Shown here in pieces: positions 10,290 to 22,200 of a stretch of 64,000 bases of DNA; the stretch's first letter is position 1, and every line of letters starts with the position of its first letter. A model generated the notes under the pieces. That model saw only the letters and a list, made by a program, of their open reading frames with translations, did no database searches and had not been told where the DNA came from. This DNA comes from Apostichopus japonicus (Eukaryota > Echinodermata > Holothuroidea > Aspidochirotida > Stichopodidae): positions 9,813,501 through 9,877,500 of the forward strand of contig NC_092576.1 of the NCBI RefSeq assembly GCF_037975245.1, in the 5' to 3' direction. Made by a program: the position numbers and the translations under genes.

Positions 10290-12617
10290 CATCTTAACTT
10301 AGCTCTGCGTATATAGTATACAATGTAGAGCCAATATTTGATCAATAAAAATAAATAACTTATATTTCTTACCATGACGTTCATGGAAAATGAATATTTG
10401 ATTTGGTTAATCGTTGGTATCAGGCAGACTGCGGGCATGCTTTTGACCAGTATTAATGTAATTATGATTGCATTTTTTTTGTTATCATTATTGTCAATGT
10501 AATGATAATATTACAATAATTTGTATTTCTATTTGTATTGAGGAGTACATAAAATAGTACCTACCACCCTAATTCTTACTCTAGTGATATGCTACAAGTA
10601 GGTTGAAGTAACTATAATACAAGAAATGTAGAAATATTCAAAACACACCGATCTATACACAAACATATAGGGGAATAGTTCTGAGGATACTGCTTCAGTG
10701 ATGGTGTATCTAGGAAATATTCTTACCATACGACATGATGAAAATTGATGTATTCCATTGTATTTGTCCGTCTTCAAACCCGGCAGAGCAGGTTAAAGTA
10801 TCACTGCTTTTTCCTACTCTATACTCGATAACTGATGTAGAATTAAACAGCTGACTTCCAGTGGTAAATGAATTCCAAGTTGTAATATTCCTGTCCTCAA
10901 TTATGGATGAATCCCACGTCAGATTTACCCTGGGTTTCGAATTCAATGCATGGCAAGTAATACTAAAAAATTTGTTTTCTTCCAGCCAAATTGCATCGCT
11001 AATGTAATTTCCATCTTTTGATAACGACATCACTGGAGGCACTGAATGGATAAAAAAAAATTATCAGAGATGCAGAATAGTTTAAAATGTATTGATTACA
11101 TGCGCCAAACATTTCATCAAATATTTTAAGTAAAAAACGAATACTTTTGAATTTCACTGTCATTAAATACCAAATATGACGTTGTTATGACCTTTTTTTT
11201 GGGGGGGGGGGAGTTGGAAAGTGATACTCATTTACTGCTCTGCCCTTGATCTTTCTTTTTTATATGTATTGCAAAGTTATCATTATTTCTTTGTCACGTG
11301 CCTCACGGAAAACGTGATATGTTAAATTCAAATGAAAGCAAATATATGTTTTCTCAAACACTTAAGTCACACTTCTTGAACAGTTCGCGTTAAACATATT
11401 CTTATTTTATAATCGAAATGGTAACACTTGACGGTTTCAGTGACCACCAAAAAAGGCTAACAATTCCTGAAAGGTCCCTTATCTTAGCTCTGCGTATATA
11501 GTATACAATGTAGAGCTAATATTTGATCTATAAAATAAATAACTTATAATTCTAAGCATGACATTCCTTGACTATGAATATTTGATTTGGTTAATCGTTG
11601 GTATCAGGCAGACTGCGGGCATGCTTTTGACCAGTATCACTGTAACTATGATTGCATATTATTGTCATCAGTATTATTAATGTAATGATAATATTACAAT
11701 AATTTGTATTTCTATTTGTATTTGTGGAGTACATACAATAGTACCTACAACCCAAATTCTTACTCTAGTGATATGCTACACGTAGGTTGAAGTAACTATA
11801 ATACAAGAAGTGTAGAAATATTCAAAAACACACCGATCTATCACACAAACATATAGGGGAATAGTTCTGAGGATACTGCTTCAGTGATGATGTATCTAGG
11901 AAATATTCTTACCATACGACATGATGAAAATTGATGTATTCCATTGAGGGTGTTCGTCTTCAAACCTAGCAGAGCAGGTTAAAGTATCATTGCTGTTTCC
12001 TACTCTATACTCGATAACTGATGTAGAATTAAACAGCTGACTTTCATTGGTAGATTTATTCCAAGTTGTCGTATTCATTTCCTCAATTATGGATGAAATC
12101 CACGTCAGGTGTACTTTGGGTTTCGAATTCAATGCATTGCAAGTAATATTAAATTTTTCGTTTTCTTCCAGCCAAATTTCATCGCTAATGTCATTTCCAT
12201 CTTTTGATAACGACATCACTGGAGACACTGAAGGATAAAATATTTATCAAAGATGCAGAATGGTTTAAAATGTTTTAACTACATGCGCCAAACATTTCAT
12301 CAAATATTTTAAGTAAAAATCGAATACTTTTGTTTTTCACTGTCATTGAATACCAAATATGACGTTGTTATGACCTGTTTTTTTTTGGGGAGGGGGGGGG
12401 AGGTTGGGAAGTTATACTCATTTACGGCTCTGACCTTGATATTTCTTTTTTTATATATGTTTTGGAAAGTTAACATTATTTCTTTGTCACGTGCCTCACG
12501 GAAAACGTGACAAAATGTTAAATTCAAATGAAAGCAAATATATATTTTTTTCTCCAACACCTAAGATACACTTTTTGAACAGTTTGCATCAATCATACTG
12601 TTATTTTGTAATTACCT
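10290..12617 (-). repeat. Tandem duplication (about 1.19 kb unit) carrying the first Ig exon
   Basis: Two direct copies, about 10290-11480 and 11481-12617, each contain flanking intron, a 315-nt Ig exon and downstream intron; exon starts are 1186 bases apart. Shared intron landmarks include the CTTAGCTCTGCGTATATAGT block near 10297 and 11483, a poly-G tract near 11202 and 12387, and a TCACGTGCCTCACGGAAAAC block. The right arm has a single copy, so the doubling occurred only in this arm or was lost from the other. Confidence 0.85.
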
Positions 12618-13734
12618 TCGTTTAATTTTACAAATTGAAAACGTTTTAGATCTATAAAACATAATTCGGCGCCAAGTACGATATCCTCATTATAATAATA
12701 CACTATATTCAATTCTGTTTGTTATTCAGGTCTGTTAATTGTAATATGCAAGCATGGGAACTTGTATGGTCCGATAAACTACAAAATACATATTTCAAAA
12801 ATCAATATACAATTTATATCGGCAGGGTATGTTCAGGAGTTTCCGAACATTTACGTTATTCTGTTGTCCCAACGATAATTGCGTTAACGAAATGCCAAAG
12901 AAAGACGCCGATAGCCGAAACGTGGTTTATCCACAATGCTTAAGAAGGGTTTTATAGGTCACTCGGGTCCAAGGGTAACGGGAAACGCCCCTAATGTTTC
13001 GTTTTTTGTATTGCGGTTTACGACATGACTCGGTATGTTTCGACATCTTAAAATATACATTTTTCGACATATTTTGTGTGTTATTCGACATAGTCAATAC
13101 GTCAAAATTCGACCACCCGGAAGCTACCATCATAAATGATAGATTCTAGGTTAAAGGTGATATTAGTATTTTATTAGAAGTAATTTAGCCAGTTGTTAAT
13201 CATATTTAAATCTTGAATGTACATTCAATTCACATTCAATTTAGTTTGTCGTTTAATTTTGACAGAAAACTAAACCAATGAAACCAATATGTTATATACA
13301 GTTTGAGAGTAGCATCACTTGAATGATCAAATGGAAGAATTCAAAATGAAATGATCAGCTTAATGTTATTGCATTTATTTTAATTATTAAGTTGATTTTG
13401 TCAATAAGATGAGCAGGTTTTTTTTTTTTAAGAGAATCTATATATTGTGTTCATTTGTATTTAGCAGGAAGCATAACACAAATAGTATCATGTTCTGAAT
13501 TTAAGATACATTAACTATTTTTGCTAACGTTTTAAATATTTCAATTAAATTTTCATGAAAAGGACACCAATATGAAATGTTGATCCTGAATAAAACATAT
13601 ATAATAAACGTGATTTTCATATTTGACCTTCAGCAATGTCAAGTTTAGTTTCCTTTTAATAACTATCAGTATCATATTTATCATTTTAAGTTTCAAAAAC
13701 ATAACAAACATCATACAATTTATAATTCAAATTC
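12618..13734. other. Spacer between the two arms of the inverted duplication
   Basis: About 1.1 kb that is not mirrored. It includes scattered TTCGACAT-like words (about 13020-13110) resembling a segment near 41130-41200, and AT-rich sequence. Both receptor copies read outwards from here, so a 5' exon or divergent promoter would be expected in or near it, but no signal-peptide exon with a good donor was found. Confidence 0.5.
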
Positions 13735-14142
13735 CATGGTGCTCACAGAAACCGTCAAGTGTTACCATTTCGATTTACAAAATAACAACATGTTTAACGC
13801 GAACTGTTCAAGAAGTGTGACTTAGGTGTTTGAGAAAAAATATATTTGCTTTCATTTGAATTTAACATATCACGTTTTCCGTGAGGCACGTGACAAAGAA
13901 ATAATGATAACTTTGCAATACATATAAAAAAAAAAAATATCAAGGGCAGAGCCGTAAATGAGTATCACTTTCCAACCCCCCCCCCCAAAAAAAAGGTCAT
14001 AACAACGTCATATTTGGTATTTAATGACAGTGAAATTTAAAAGTATTCGTTTTACTTAAAATATTTGATGAAATGTTTGGCGCATGTTATTAATACATTT
14101 TAAACTATTCTGCATCTCTGATAATTATTTTTATCCATTCAG

Positions 14143-14457
14143 TGTCTCCAGAGATGTCGTTATCAAAAGATGGAAATGAAATTAGCGATGAAATTTGGCT
14201 GGAAGAAAACGAAATTTTTAATATTACTTGCCATGCATTGAAATCGAAACCCGAAGTACACCTGACGTGGAATTCATCCTCAATTGGGGAAAGGATTACA
14301 ACAACTTGGAATTCATCTACCACTGAAAGTCAGCTGTTTAATTCGACATCAACTATAGAGTATATAGTAGGAAACAGCAATGATACTTTAATATGCTCTG
14401 CCGGGTTTGAAGACGCAGAATTACAATGGAATACATCAGTTTTCATCAGGTCGTATG
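14143..14457 (+). CDS. Receptor 1, first Ig exon (phase 1-1)
   Basis: The 105-codon exon begins after ccattcag and ends at SYG before gtaagg. The Ig core is visible as [13 protein letters not shown] and, for the second Cys, DTLICSAGF. Many NxS/T sequons are present. Two further open copies exist on the opposite strand (11913-12227 and 10727-11041). Amino acid changes between the three copies cluster between the Cys and the strand before the second Cys. Confidence 0.88.
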
Positions 14458-16257
14458 GTAAGGATATTTCCTAGATACACCATCACTGAAGCAGTATTCT
14501 AATAACCATTCCCCTATATGTTTGTGTATAGATCGGTGTGTTTTGAATATTTCTACATTTCTTGTATTAGTTACTTCTTTCTACTTGTAGCATATCACTA
14601 GAGTAAGAATTTGGGTGGTAGGTACTATTTTATGTACTCCACAAATACAAGTACAAATTATTGTAATATTATCATTACATTAACAATAACGATAACAATA
14701 ATATGCAATCATAGTTACAGTGATACTGGTCAAAAGCATGCCCGCAGTCTGCCTGATATCAACGATTAACCAAATCAAATATTCATTGTCAATGAATGCC
14801 ATGGTTAGAATTATAAGTTATTTATTTTTTATTGATCCAGTATTGTCTCTACATTGTATACTAAATACGCAGAGCTAAGATTAGATGCCTTAGACCTTTC
14901 ATGAATTGTTAGGGCCTTTTTTGTGGGGGGGGGGGGGAGCAGTTATAGTGCTGTCGTAGAACCCTTTAATTTATTCATTTCTTTCGTCTTTCACTTCAGT
15001 AAACGCGACAATTAGTCTGAATATTCCGAGAGAAGAAGAAGGTGAAAGAAATGAATACACTGAAGGGGAGGCTTTAATTTTTACATGTCAAGCTTTGTCA
15101 GCACGACCAGCTGTTAAACTGAACTTAACCATTTCGAGAATATATCCAGAAGGGACACACAAGCCGAATTGCACATACGAAAATAATTCTACATATGCTA
15201 ATTGTACACTGTCTATTGGCAGTTATAATGCTAGCTGTTCAGCCCGGCAGGAAGGTCCAAATATAACAACTTGGGACAACAAAACTTTTGAAATCAAAGG
15301 TTGGTTTGATAGACATGAAAAGTAAATATAAAACTGACCAGGTAATGAAATTATATTGCACGAAACATGTATTCGCTTAAGTATTTAATGTACCATGAAT
15401 TAACGCTTCCCTGCTAATGCATAATGTGTTGTAAGGATAGGGGGAGAGTATTATAGTGAAAGAAAAACCCCCTTAGTTTACTCTAGTTTGCCATTATAAT
15501 GTCAACCATTCTGCTTTGCAGAAATGATAAACTATATCAAAAACGTTAGATATTTCCTGTGATGCTAATGATGTATGTTACAAGAATGTGATTTTCATTG
15601 TACTTAATAATTTTGAACATCACTATTCAGCCATTGAAGAATCCCAGAAAAGGATGATTTTAACAACCGGTATAAAATTAAGAATTTATACTAATGACAT
15701 ATTTGTAGGTATCCTATTCTTCACATCACAATTGTCTTTTAAAGCTTTACTGTTGGAGGTAGTTACCTTTATAAAACTCTCTATGACATGATTTTTTTCA
15801 CATAAATAAATCTCTTATTTTATTTTGAGGATCAACAAAAACTCAAACTAATGACACGACTTCAGAATCTGATGCTCCTGGTAAGAAATAATCAATATTG
15901 TTTAATTTAATCAATAAATTAAAAAAAATTAAATTGACAGGTCGGGATACATTATTTAAAAACAAAACTGCTGTTAAAATCTGAAGTTTTTTGTGTGTGT
16001 TTCCTTAGTTAAGATGTCGGTATACTATGTGTTTGTTAGCAGAAAAACAGGTTTGATTTTTTGGGTTACTGTGAAAGTGAAATAGTAGCTATGACTTCCT
16101 CACTAGGAAGTTTGTTTACATATTTTTATGTTCTTATGGAAAATATTTGTTTAACAATGTCGACTTATATATTAAAAGGAAAGATAAGAGAAACTTTGTA
16201 ATTGAATTCATCATGTTAACATTTAATATAACTTAGACAAACAGAGAATTCTGTGTA

Positions 16258-16294
<37 letters not shown>

Positions 16295-19200
16295 AATGTA
16301 TATATATATATATATATTTATATACATATATATGTATATATATGTAAATATATATATTTATTTATAATATATATATATATAAATATATATATTATATTTT
16401 ATATTATATATATATTACTATATATATTCGGGATAAGTTATAATTCCTTGAGATAAAATTCACATATTCACTTTAACGTAACCAAACAAAAAGACGAATC
16501 ATAGATTTAGATAATTAAATTACACATTGAAAGAATTTTCTTTCCTCTGTCTATAGCTGAAACAACCACAGAACCCGATGACAACTCACCTCAAATGATA
16601 ATTGGACTTTCATTAGTCATAGCAATCTTACTGATTTTCAGTACAATAACATTTGCCATTTTGTGGAAGAAGTTATTTGGTGAGTTATATTAAGAATACC
16701 TTTTACTTTTTGAAATGGAAATGTTGTCTATATAAAGTTTTCTTAATTTAAAGAGAAATTATACATAAATGTTATGTACGATTCGTACTGTACATCGTAA
16801 TACAACTAGTATAATCAGATGTTTTTCATATATTACTCGTATGTAAGTATCCGGTCTGGCTCTTAAATTGACGTCATTTGATAATGATATAAAATACAGT
16901 TCAATTCTACACAAAGCAAGAATTCGATTAATATTGATAAGACGCTTAGCCCATGTTCGCGTAATAATTACTTATATATTATTATTATTACTTAATAATA
17001 TACAGTTAGCTATCGGAAGACGATTTAATCGGGTACTCGTAAGGCGTTCAATAAAAGGGTCCTGTTAGGTGTTATGATCTTAAAATAAGTTATTATGACA
17101 TCATAATTGAGGTAATAACCGTATTGATTTTAAACTGTATGATTTTTTAAAATAATGCCAGAAATAGGAAAAACTTGTGACTTAAATTTCTTTCAAAACA
17201 GGACACAGGACAATGACATTACCGACGTAAGTTCTTTTTCGAAGTTTATATATCTTCATTAATTCTGAACAGATCTCTTACTTATAGGACATGAACTCCA
17301 ATCTAGAACCCACTGACGTAGATATCATTTATTACATACTTAAAGGCATTGAAGACTCGCCCAAAACCGCGTGCGGCCATATGAAAAAGTTAACTTTCTG
17401 TTTGCTTGCAAGTGAAGTTTTTTTCTTGTCGCTACAACATGCAGGCAGTTATGAAACTTGAGACTTGATAAAGTAGCACTTCCTTTTGGCTAATGACTCT
17501 CAGGTAATTAGCAACTTACATACAAAGACAGAACTGATAATTTCCAATGATAACAATTGTTTTCGCTTAGGTTTCAATGTCTTTATTCAAATTGCTTGTG
17601 AATGTTTCAGGTTTTTCAGGTTGTTCATTTTTTTGAACCTAAATTTAATATTTTTATAAACATATGTAAAACTTGTATGTAGAACATTCATCCTCTAAAC
17701 GGTATTGACATAGAAATTCCGACGGAAGTTTCTAATCCTAAAATATACTCCTTTTTTTCCCTTCAGTTTTGCGATTTGTTATTTATTACATATATATATA
17801 TCTTATTATTTATTACATATAAAAGTAATTCAATATTCTTTTTAAATAGGGATCAAAGGGCACAAGGAAACATACGTCCTCTGCCATTAGCATTGATCTC
17901 AAGAGAGCTCCCGCCTATATATGATCAAACAGATATGATCAACGATGGTATGTTATGAACATGGGTTATTACTCCATCATTATTTGTCAAACCTGACAAT
18001 TATTTCGAATCATAATTACAGACAGAGGAATGATGTAATGTAGACAATGAAGGCTATGAAGTGACATTCAGCAATTCTTCCATTTCGAAAGAATTTTGAA
18101 AATGTTCAAATGTTCCTGATTCAGGATGTAGCACAATGGAATTGATTTTGGATTAAAAGTATTCCATCTGGTATCATGTACTAATAATGGAACGTTATGG
18201 AACTTATTAAATGATTTATCAAAGTTAGTTAATTCAATGAACGTTTTCTTATTAGACATTATAAATAAGAAATTAAATATTTGAATAATGTCAGAATCTG
18301 GTAAATATTCCATTTAATGCTTACAACTATGTTACAAATGTTTACAACGACTTAATCAAAGTCCATTCACTCTGGCTTTTTCCAATAAAAATTGTAGACG
18401 TAGCGGAACAAAGCATAGATGATACCGTCATCGGCTTGAATTCTGAAGATGTCCAACTAAACTTCCAGCTTCCAGGGGCAGGTACCATGAAGTACTGGGT
18501 AGCAACCTACTCGTCTGAAGGGGATAAAGTTACGAAAATTATTGCAAAGTCTGTCTCTGGTGTGTATATTTAATCGACTTTGATTGATTTATTAATTTCT
18601 CATGTGTTTCAGTAGCAGAAAATTGATATTTTTATAATAAGTTTTACAAATGTTATAAGTATACCGAGTGCTATGTTATTACTTCATCGACAAAACCACA
18701 GGAGTAAATATATATATTATGTCAATGAAACGCAAGTTATCACAGCCAGTTTTGATCAAACACAGAGTGACAAAGATATCCAAGAAACATTGATGCATTT
18801 AACTGTCTGTATACGGGATGTCATATAAACGGTTTCTTGTTATAGTTATGTTTTAGTAGCAGTGCCACTTTCTATAGATGTAAAGAAGAAATGTCTTTAG
18901 ATTTTCATTCTCAATTTTCTCTTACTTTGATAACATCTAATCAGGTGTGTCTTCAATTTGTTTATGTTTTTTCCCCGATGTAGAGAATGCCCGGATGAAG
19001 GAGATCCTTAATTTCCGTGCATTAGCAAAGAATGCGACAATTATGCCCAGACATCAAAACATTGTGGATGTATTAGGAGTGTCACTTGAAGATGGTGAGT
19101 GGCATACTATCGGCTATTAGTTGATATTTTAACTCGTACCACGTGTAAAGCCTGCTTTTATACCACAAATACATGCAGTTTTGTGTGAGCATTTAGGCCT

Positions 19201-22200
19201 CTCATTCTTCAAGTGCTTTTATTAACTAATAATATTTTAATAAGTTTAATAACAAACAAGTATTAGACACTAGTTTTAATAAGACACAAGTATTAGAAAC
19301 TAGTTTTAATAAGACACAAATATTAGAAACTAGTTTTGATAAGATAAAAATATGAGAAACTAGTTTTAATAAGACATATATATTGAAAACTAGTTTTAAT
19401 AAGACACAAATATTAGAAACTAGTTTTGATAAGATAAAAATATGAGAAACTAGTTTTAATAAGACATATATATTTAAAACTAGTTTTAATAACACACAAA
19501 TATTAGAAACTAGTTTGATAAGATAAAACTATTAGAAACTAGTTTTGATAAGATAAACATATTAGAAACTAGTTTAAATCAGACCTTTCTGTTTATGGGT
19601 GATTGATATATGTTTTTAGTGTTAACTTTTATTATTCAATCATTGATATTCTTTTTTATATTCAGTGCCGTACTTTATCTATCAAGAATATATTGAATAT
19701 GGAACCCTGAAAGATTTTTTAATGAGAAATTACCAGGAATCGTCTGGTGGTTCGAGCAAACAGGACACCCCAGACCAAGAGAAAACATTACATTTGACAA
19801 TGTTTGCAGCTGATATTTGTGAAGGAATGTTGTTTCTGAAAAAGCAAAATGTAAGTTCTCTCTTTCACGTTAATACTTAATATAGTTATTGTTAAGTGAT
19901 GGTCACAACAAGGCGTATGTTTAGATCCGTACGACAGACAGGATCCCTAGAACGCCGACCGTTATTGGTGGCATAGTTAGTACGGCACATTTATTCATTC
20001 CTTCAAAACGTTCAAATGCAAAAAAATGGCTTTGTCCTTTTGAAATTAATATTATTAGCATTATTACGGATATCATATGCTGAGTAACTAAGACTTGAAT
20101 CAATGTATTTGTTTTATTGTGTGGTGAAACATCTTATGTTACCGGTTATCAAGTGCTTTGTTATAGAAGTTGTTAACTTTTAGTACTAATATGGTCACTG
20201 ATTGTAAATAATTCGTATCTCTTGTTTGGATGCATTTTCTTCCAAACACAATTCAGTGTCACCACCCAGGACTAGCTGCGAGAAAGGTATTACTTAGTCC
20301 CAGTGGGAGATGTAAGTTGTACGACTTCTGGCCAGTTGATATAGCCCAAGATAGAGTGAAACAGATTTTAGATAAGGTTAGTAACTTCTTGCCTTCGCTA
20401 TTTGGCTACCAAGATAAAAAAAAGAGGAGAGGAAATGCTAAATAGTAATATATGAAAGTCTTACTTTAACTTTGGTTTTTGTGCTGTTTATGAAAGGTTT
20501 GCACCTTTCTTCATTATGCAGTTTAGGTAACATGTTTGTGACATTACATTGTCTGTTACATAAAAGTGTAAATTAATATAACTTTGTCAGGTGACCTATC
20601 ATGTTTATAAAAACAGATAATTTCCCAATATGTAGAAACAAAGTCACATAGTAAGGATATTCAATAACTTTTGTAAAATATGAACCATCATTTGCCTTTC
20701 TTATACTAATTTCGGTCGGTCTACAAAATAGAGACGTCAAAATGGACCAAAAATGTAGTCGCCTCTGTATATAATATGCGATATTTGATGGAAAAGTTAT
20801 CTCACAACTTTACTTATTATATTTCATAATGATTCCTCTCATTAATAATGTTTACAGAAAGTACCACCCCTAGCGTGGCTAGCTCCAGAAACCGTCTTCC
20901 TCGGACACTTTATGGAAAAATCAGACATCTGGAATTTCGGTGTTGTTCTATGGGAAATTTACTCCCTTGGTATGGCTCATAATAACCATTTTGGATCGAT
21001 ACTTTGCAAAGTTCGATAATGTATATATAAATTGTTGTAACGTTTCTACAATTACTATAGAAGCAAATGTTCATCAAGGGCATTCGTAAAGTTTGTATTT
21101 TTGATTTCTTTGAAACTAAAAGCAGTAGTAGTTGTTAACAGATATAGTTTATACCAAATACAGGCTCAAATGGTGTAAATACCACTAATTATAGTGTTAT
21201 CAGTCTTTTAGCATAAGCAGTAGCTGTATGAAGTTATGTATCAGTCAATGATCCCCTATTGGATTCTTATAAATAATGTTATTATTTGGAGCTCCGTTTA
21301 GTCTCGTTCAAATTCATATCACTTTATCGTTTGCATAAAAGGGTTACATGAAACTCATTTGTGATTATTAGACACTTCCTTTTAAGCATGATTACGTTGT
21401 GTTACTCCCCTTCCAGGAGAGATACCATTTGGTGGGCTAACCTGCGCTGAAATAGAAAGTAAATTAAGAAACAAGGAATCCTTAGATCAACCACTCACCT
21501 GTCCAGGAGGAATGTAAGTTTAAAACTTGTTAATTAGAGCACAATTTGTTGCTTCTCATACCGACATGAAAAATACCACATATACATTCATTCAGCATCG
21601 AGATATAAGAACTGTTATACTGTCTGACCTTTAAATCAATTATAAATGTTCAAATGAAAAGTCTTGAATATTTCTTTCATCTTGGTTTTTTTCGCAGTTT
21701 AGTTTTGTTTAATCATTGTCTCTAGAGACTAGCTGATCATATAAGTAAAACAAAGTACTCTTTTTTAACAGATCTAGATCTGATTACGGCATTTAAAAGA
21801 AACTTTGTCATCCATTTATTTTGTCTGGCAAGTTTAAACAGACGTGTTGTTTATTTGTAAAGCATATTTGCCCATTTTCTTTCCATTTGTAGTTTTGGTC
21901 ATATGCTAGCTACCTGGAACTCTGCCATAGACGAGAGGCCGACTTTTGAACACCTTAACGTAACATTAAGCTCGTTTCTATATGATATGAGAGAGGTATG
22001 TTTTTGAATTTCAATAAATATTTGAAATTAAATATGAAAACCGATTAGTTTACATGAATGACCTTATTCAATATATAACATTATTAAATCATTTGTATAC
22101 AAATACTAACTCAAGGAATTCATTTATTTTATAAATTTTAAACATTGTTTGATGAATATATCTCTTGTTTCCTTCTGTTTACAAGTGTGAAAACTTCACA

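Larger units (their letters stand above)
7160..12227 (-). pseudogene. Kinase-less partial copy of the Ig receptor (mirror of receptor 1)
   Basis: Exons recognised on the - strand in transcript order: first-Ig exon 11913-12227, a second copy 10727-11041 (both 315 nt, open, phase 1-1), a 5'-truncated second-Ig exon remnant 10193 to about 10275, stalk exon 9598-9654 (a PPPTTTTTP-rich 19 codons), TM exon 8654-8776 (core [15 protein letters not shown]), a 25-nt exon 8147-8171 and a juxtamembrane exon 7160-7257. All complete exons keep frame and GT/AG borders. No kinase exon follows, because the duplication stops at about 6.8 kb. If transcribed, skipping the truncated exon would leave an in-frame membrane receptor with two like Ig domains and a short tail. 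I class it as a pseudogene because of the truncation and the missing 5' and 3' ends, but a decoy-type gene is possible. Confidence 0.75.
6793..12617. repeat. Left arm of a large inverted segmental duplication
   Basis: Read on the - strand, this 5.8-kb segment aligns collinearly with 13735-18313 on the + strand, through introns as well as exons. Differences are an extra copy (about 1.19 kb) of the first-Ig-exon unit, loss of about 0.3 kb including the 5' two thirds of the second Ig exon, and length changes in a TIR element and in the (AT)n tract. Homology ends before the first kinase exon of receptor 1. Confidence 0.88.
13735..18313. repeat. Right arm of the large inverted segmental duplication
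   Basis: Collinear reverse complement of 6793-12617. It ends about 85 bp before the first kinase exon of receptor 1. The 98-nt juxtamembrane exon is identical in both arms by eye, while introns and Ig exons differ by substitutions and small indels. Confidence 0.88.

Noticed and set aside
13623-13820. Hydrophobic open frame considered as the missing signal-peptide exon of receptor 1
   Set aside because: It starts with TTG rather than ATG, is too long and hydrophobic for a signal peptide and has no phase 1 donor; its second half belongs to the duplicated intron.
16253-16456. Ile/Tyr-repeat open frame
   Set aside because: Translation of an (AT)n microsatellite inside a receptor 1 intron; the same applies to 33598-33843.
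19226-19495. Minus-strand Leu/Val-rich repeat frame resembling a membrane protein
   Set aside because: Produced by the 30-bp intronic minisatellite, a multiple of three.
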